Source of the DNA: Modicisalibacter ilicicola DSM 19980
GTDB taxonomy: Bacteria; Pseudomonadota; Gammaproteobacteria; Pseudomonadales; Halomonadaceae
Reading direction: 5' to 3'
DNA: 64,000 bases
Assembly: GCF_900128925.1 (NCBI RefSeq)
Contig: NZ_FQUJ01000011.1
Span: forward strand, 44,455-108,454
The translations under genes and the position numbers were made by a program. Shown here in pieces: positions 63,437-64,000 of this stretch. The notes below the pieces were generated by a model, which was given only the letters and a program-made list of their open reading frames with translations, ran no database searches and was not told the DNA's origin. Every line of letters begins with the position of its first letter. The stretch's first letter is position 1.

Positions 63437-64000
63437 ATGCAGTCAGATTCCCAATTCGAGTTGGGGCCGTTCGTCGACGAGGAGTGGGTGGCCAAGCTCG
63501 AGTCGATCAATCGTGAATACCAGGCGTTGACCCAGGAGATGCTGGCGCGATTGATGCCCAGTGAGGCCGGTGAGTCGATCCTGAGCGACATGAAGGCAAG
63601 CCTCCGGCAGGGCGTCGAGGCCCTGGCAGGCAACCCCCAGCTGCTCTACGGCGCGCAGATGCGCCTGGTCCAGGATCAGATGCGGCTCTGGCAGCAGACT
63701 GCCCGGGAGTTCTATGGCAATGCCGAGCCTGCCGAGGCGGTCATCGAGCCCGAGCGCTCGGACCGACGGTTCAGGGATGAAGCCTGGCACAACGAACCCT
63801 TCTACCGATACATCATGCAGCAGTACCTGCTCTCGGCCAGGATGATGAACGAGTTGATCGAGGGAATCGATACCCTGAGCGACGAGCAGAAGCGCAGCCT
63901 GGAGTTCTATATTCGCCAGTACGTCAGCGCCATGGCGCCGACCAATTTCGTCACCACCAACCCCGAAGTGATGCGCCTGACCCTGGAAACCAAGGGCCAG
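63437..64000 (+). CDS. phaC: Class I poly(R)-hydroxyalkanoate synthase (5' part)
   Basis: The first 188 codons of PhaC; the gene runs off the window. This enzyme polymerises (R)-3-hydroxyacyl-CoA into PHA. The N-terminal domain pattern is clear: R-R-F-R-D-E-A-W-H-N-E-P-F-Y-R-Y-I-M-Q-Q-Y-L-L, then F-Y-I-R-Q-Y-V-S-A-M-A-P-T-N-F and T-N-P-E-V, as in class I synthases. The catalytic Cys-Asp-His residues lie beyond the edge. A GGGGGGG run precedes the ATG by 3-10 bases. It may be read from its own promoter or by read-through from phaP across two hairpins. Confidence 0.93.
   Translation, partial: MQSDSQFELGPFVDEEWVAKLESINREYQALTQEMLARLMPSEAGESILSDMKASLRQGVEALAGNPQLLYGAQMRLVQDQMRLWQQTAREFYGNAEPAEAVIEPERSDRRFRDEAWHNEPFYRYIMQQYLLSARMMNELIEGIDTLSDEQKRSLEFYIRQYVSAMAPTNFVTTNPEVMRLTLETKGQ

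Overview
The window is high-GC chromosomal DNA from a gammaproteobacterium. The closest fit is a halophile of the Halomonadaceae (Halomonas or a relative). The reasons are the pairing of a phasin with a class I PHA synthase, a sigma-54-controlled glycerol-type ABC transporter, pntAB, the gene content typical of aquatic gammaproteobacteria, and the acidic protein style. This is an inference from gene content; there is no rRNA to test it. Most of the window is housekeeping and accessory metabolic genes packed in short operons. I saw no prophage, insertion sequence, CRISPR array or tRNA gene.

Layout. 0-2.8 kb: an orphan type VI secretion module (vgrG, then a DUF4123 adaptor, then the first bases of a third gene) on the minus strand, cut by the window edge. 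3.0-11.2 kb: a sigma-54 activator divergent from a six-gene polyol/glycerol ABC transporter operon in the order glpSTPQUV, with a near-perfect -24/-12 promoter and upstream repeats between them. 11.2-16.8 kb: aminopeptidase P, a DUF6314 gene head-to-head with an EamA transporter, and a four-gene cluster of unknown function (DUF427, DUF6152, DUF6644, DUF1853). 16.8-18.5 kb: a graveyard of broken genes, namely a decayed antitoxin/PIN-toxin pair, a membrane-protein stub, and a TPR gene and a hydrolase gene that have both lost their 5' ends at one breakpoint.

18.6-27.1 kb: NAD kinase, a metallophosphoesterase, rhomboid protease, two small conserved genes, an alcohol dehydrogenase, a RimK-type ATP-grasp ligase divergent from a GNAT, YajQ and YbaN. 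27.1-34.2 kb: pepN, an IalB-family protein, endonuclease IV (nfo), an Lrp-type regulator and leuA. 34.3-41.3 kb: a GFA protein, FNT channel, MgtC, lipid kinase, VOC protein, nucleoside deaminase, lipoprotein, two near-identical cold-shock genes, a tandem TM2 protein and ExoD. 41.3-54.8 kb: a LysE exporter, slt, YkvA, htpG (with a textbook sigma-32 promoter), a Bax-like glucosaminidase, selO, an isochorismatase-fold hydrolase, pntAB, gpsA, sixA and an ABM protein.

54.8-64 kb: an AEC transporter, two tandem alpha/beta hydrolases, a patatin phospholipase, Smr, prmB, aroC, a glycine-zipper protein, then the PHA granule block (DUF6489, phaP, start of phaC) running off the right edge.

Genes that work together: the transporter brings glycerol or a similar polyol into the cell, while gpsA makes glycerol-3-phosphate for phospholipids. 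pntAB and nadK set NADPH supply, which feeds biosynthesis and PHA formation. The strongest unusual signals are the complementary degeneracy of the two transporter ATPases, the sigma-54 control region of that operon, the two hairpins between phaP and phaC, and the deletion scars at 16.8-18.5 kb. No clearly new multi-gene system was found.
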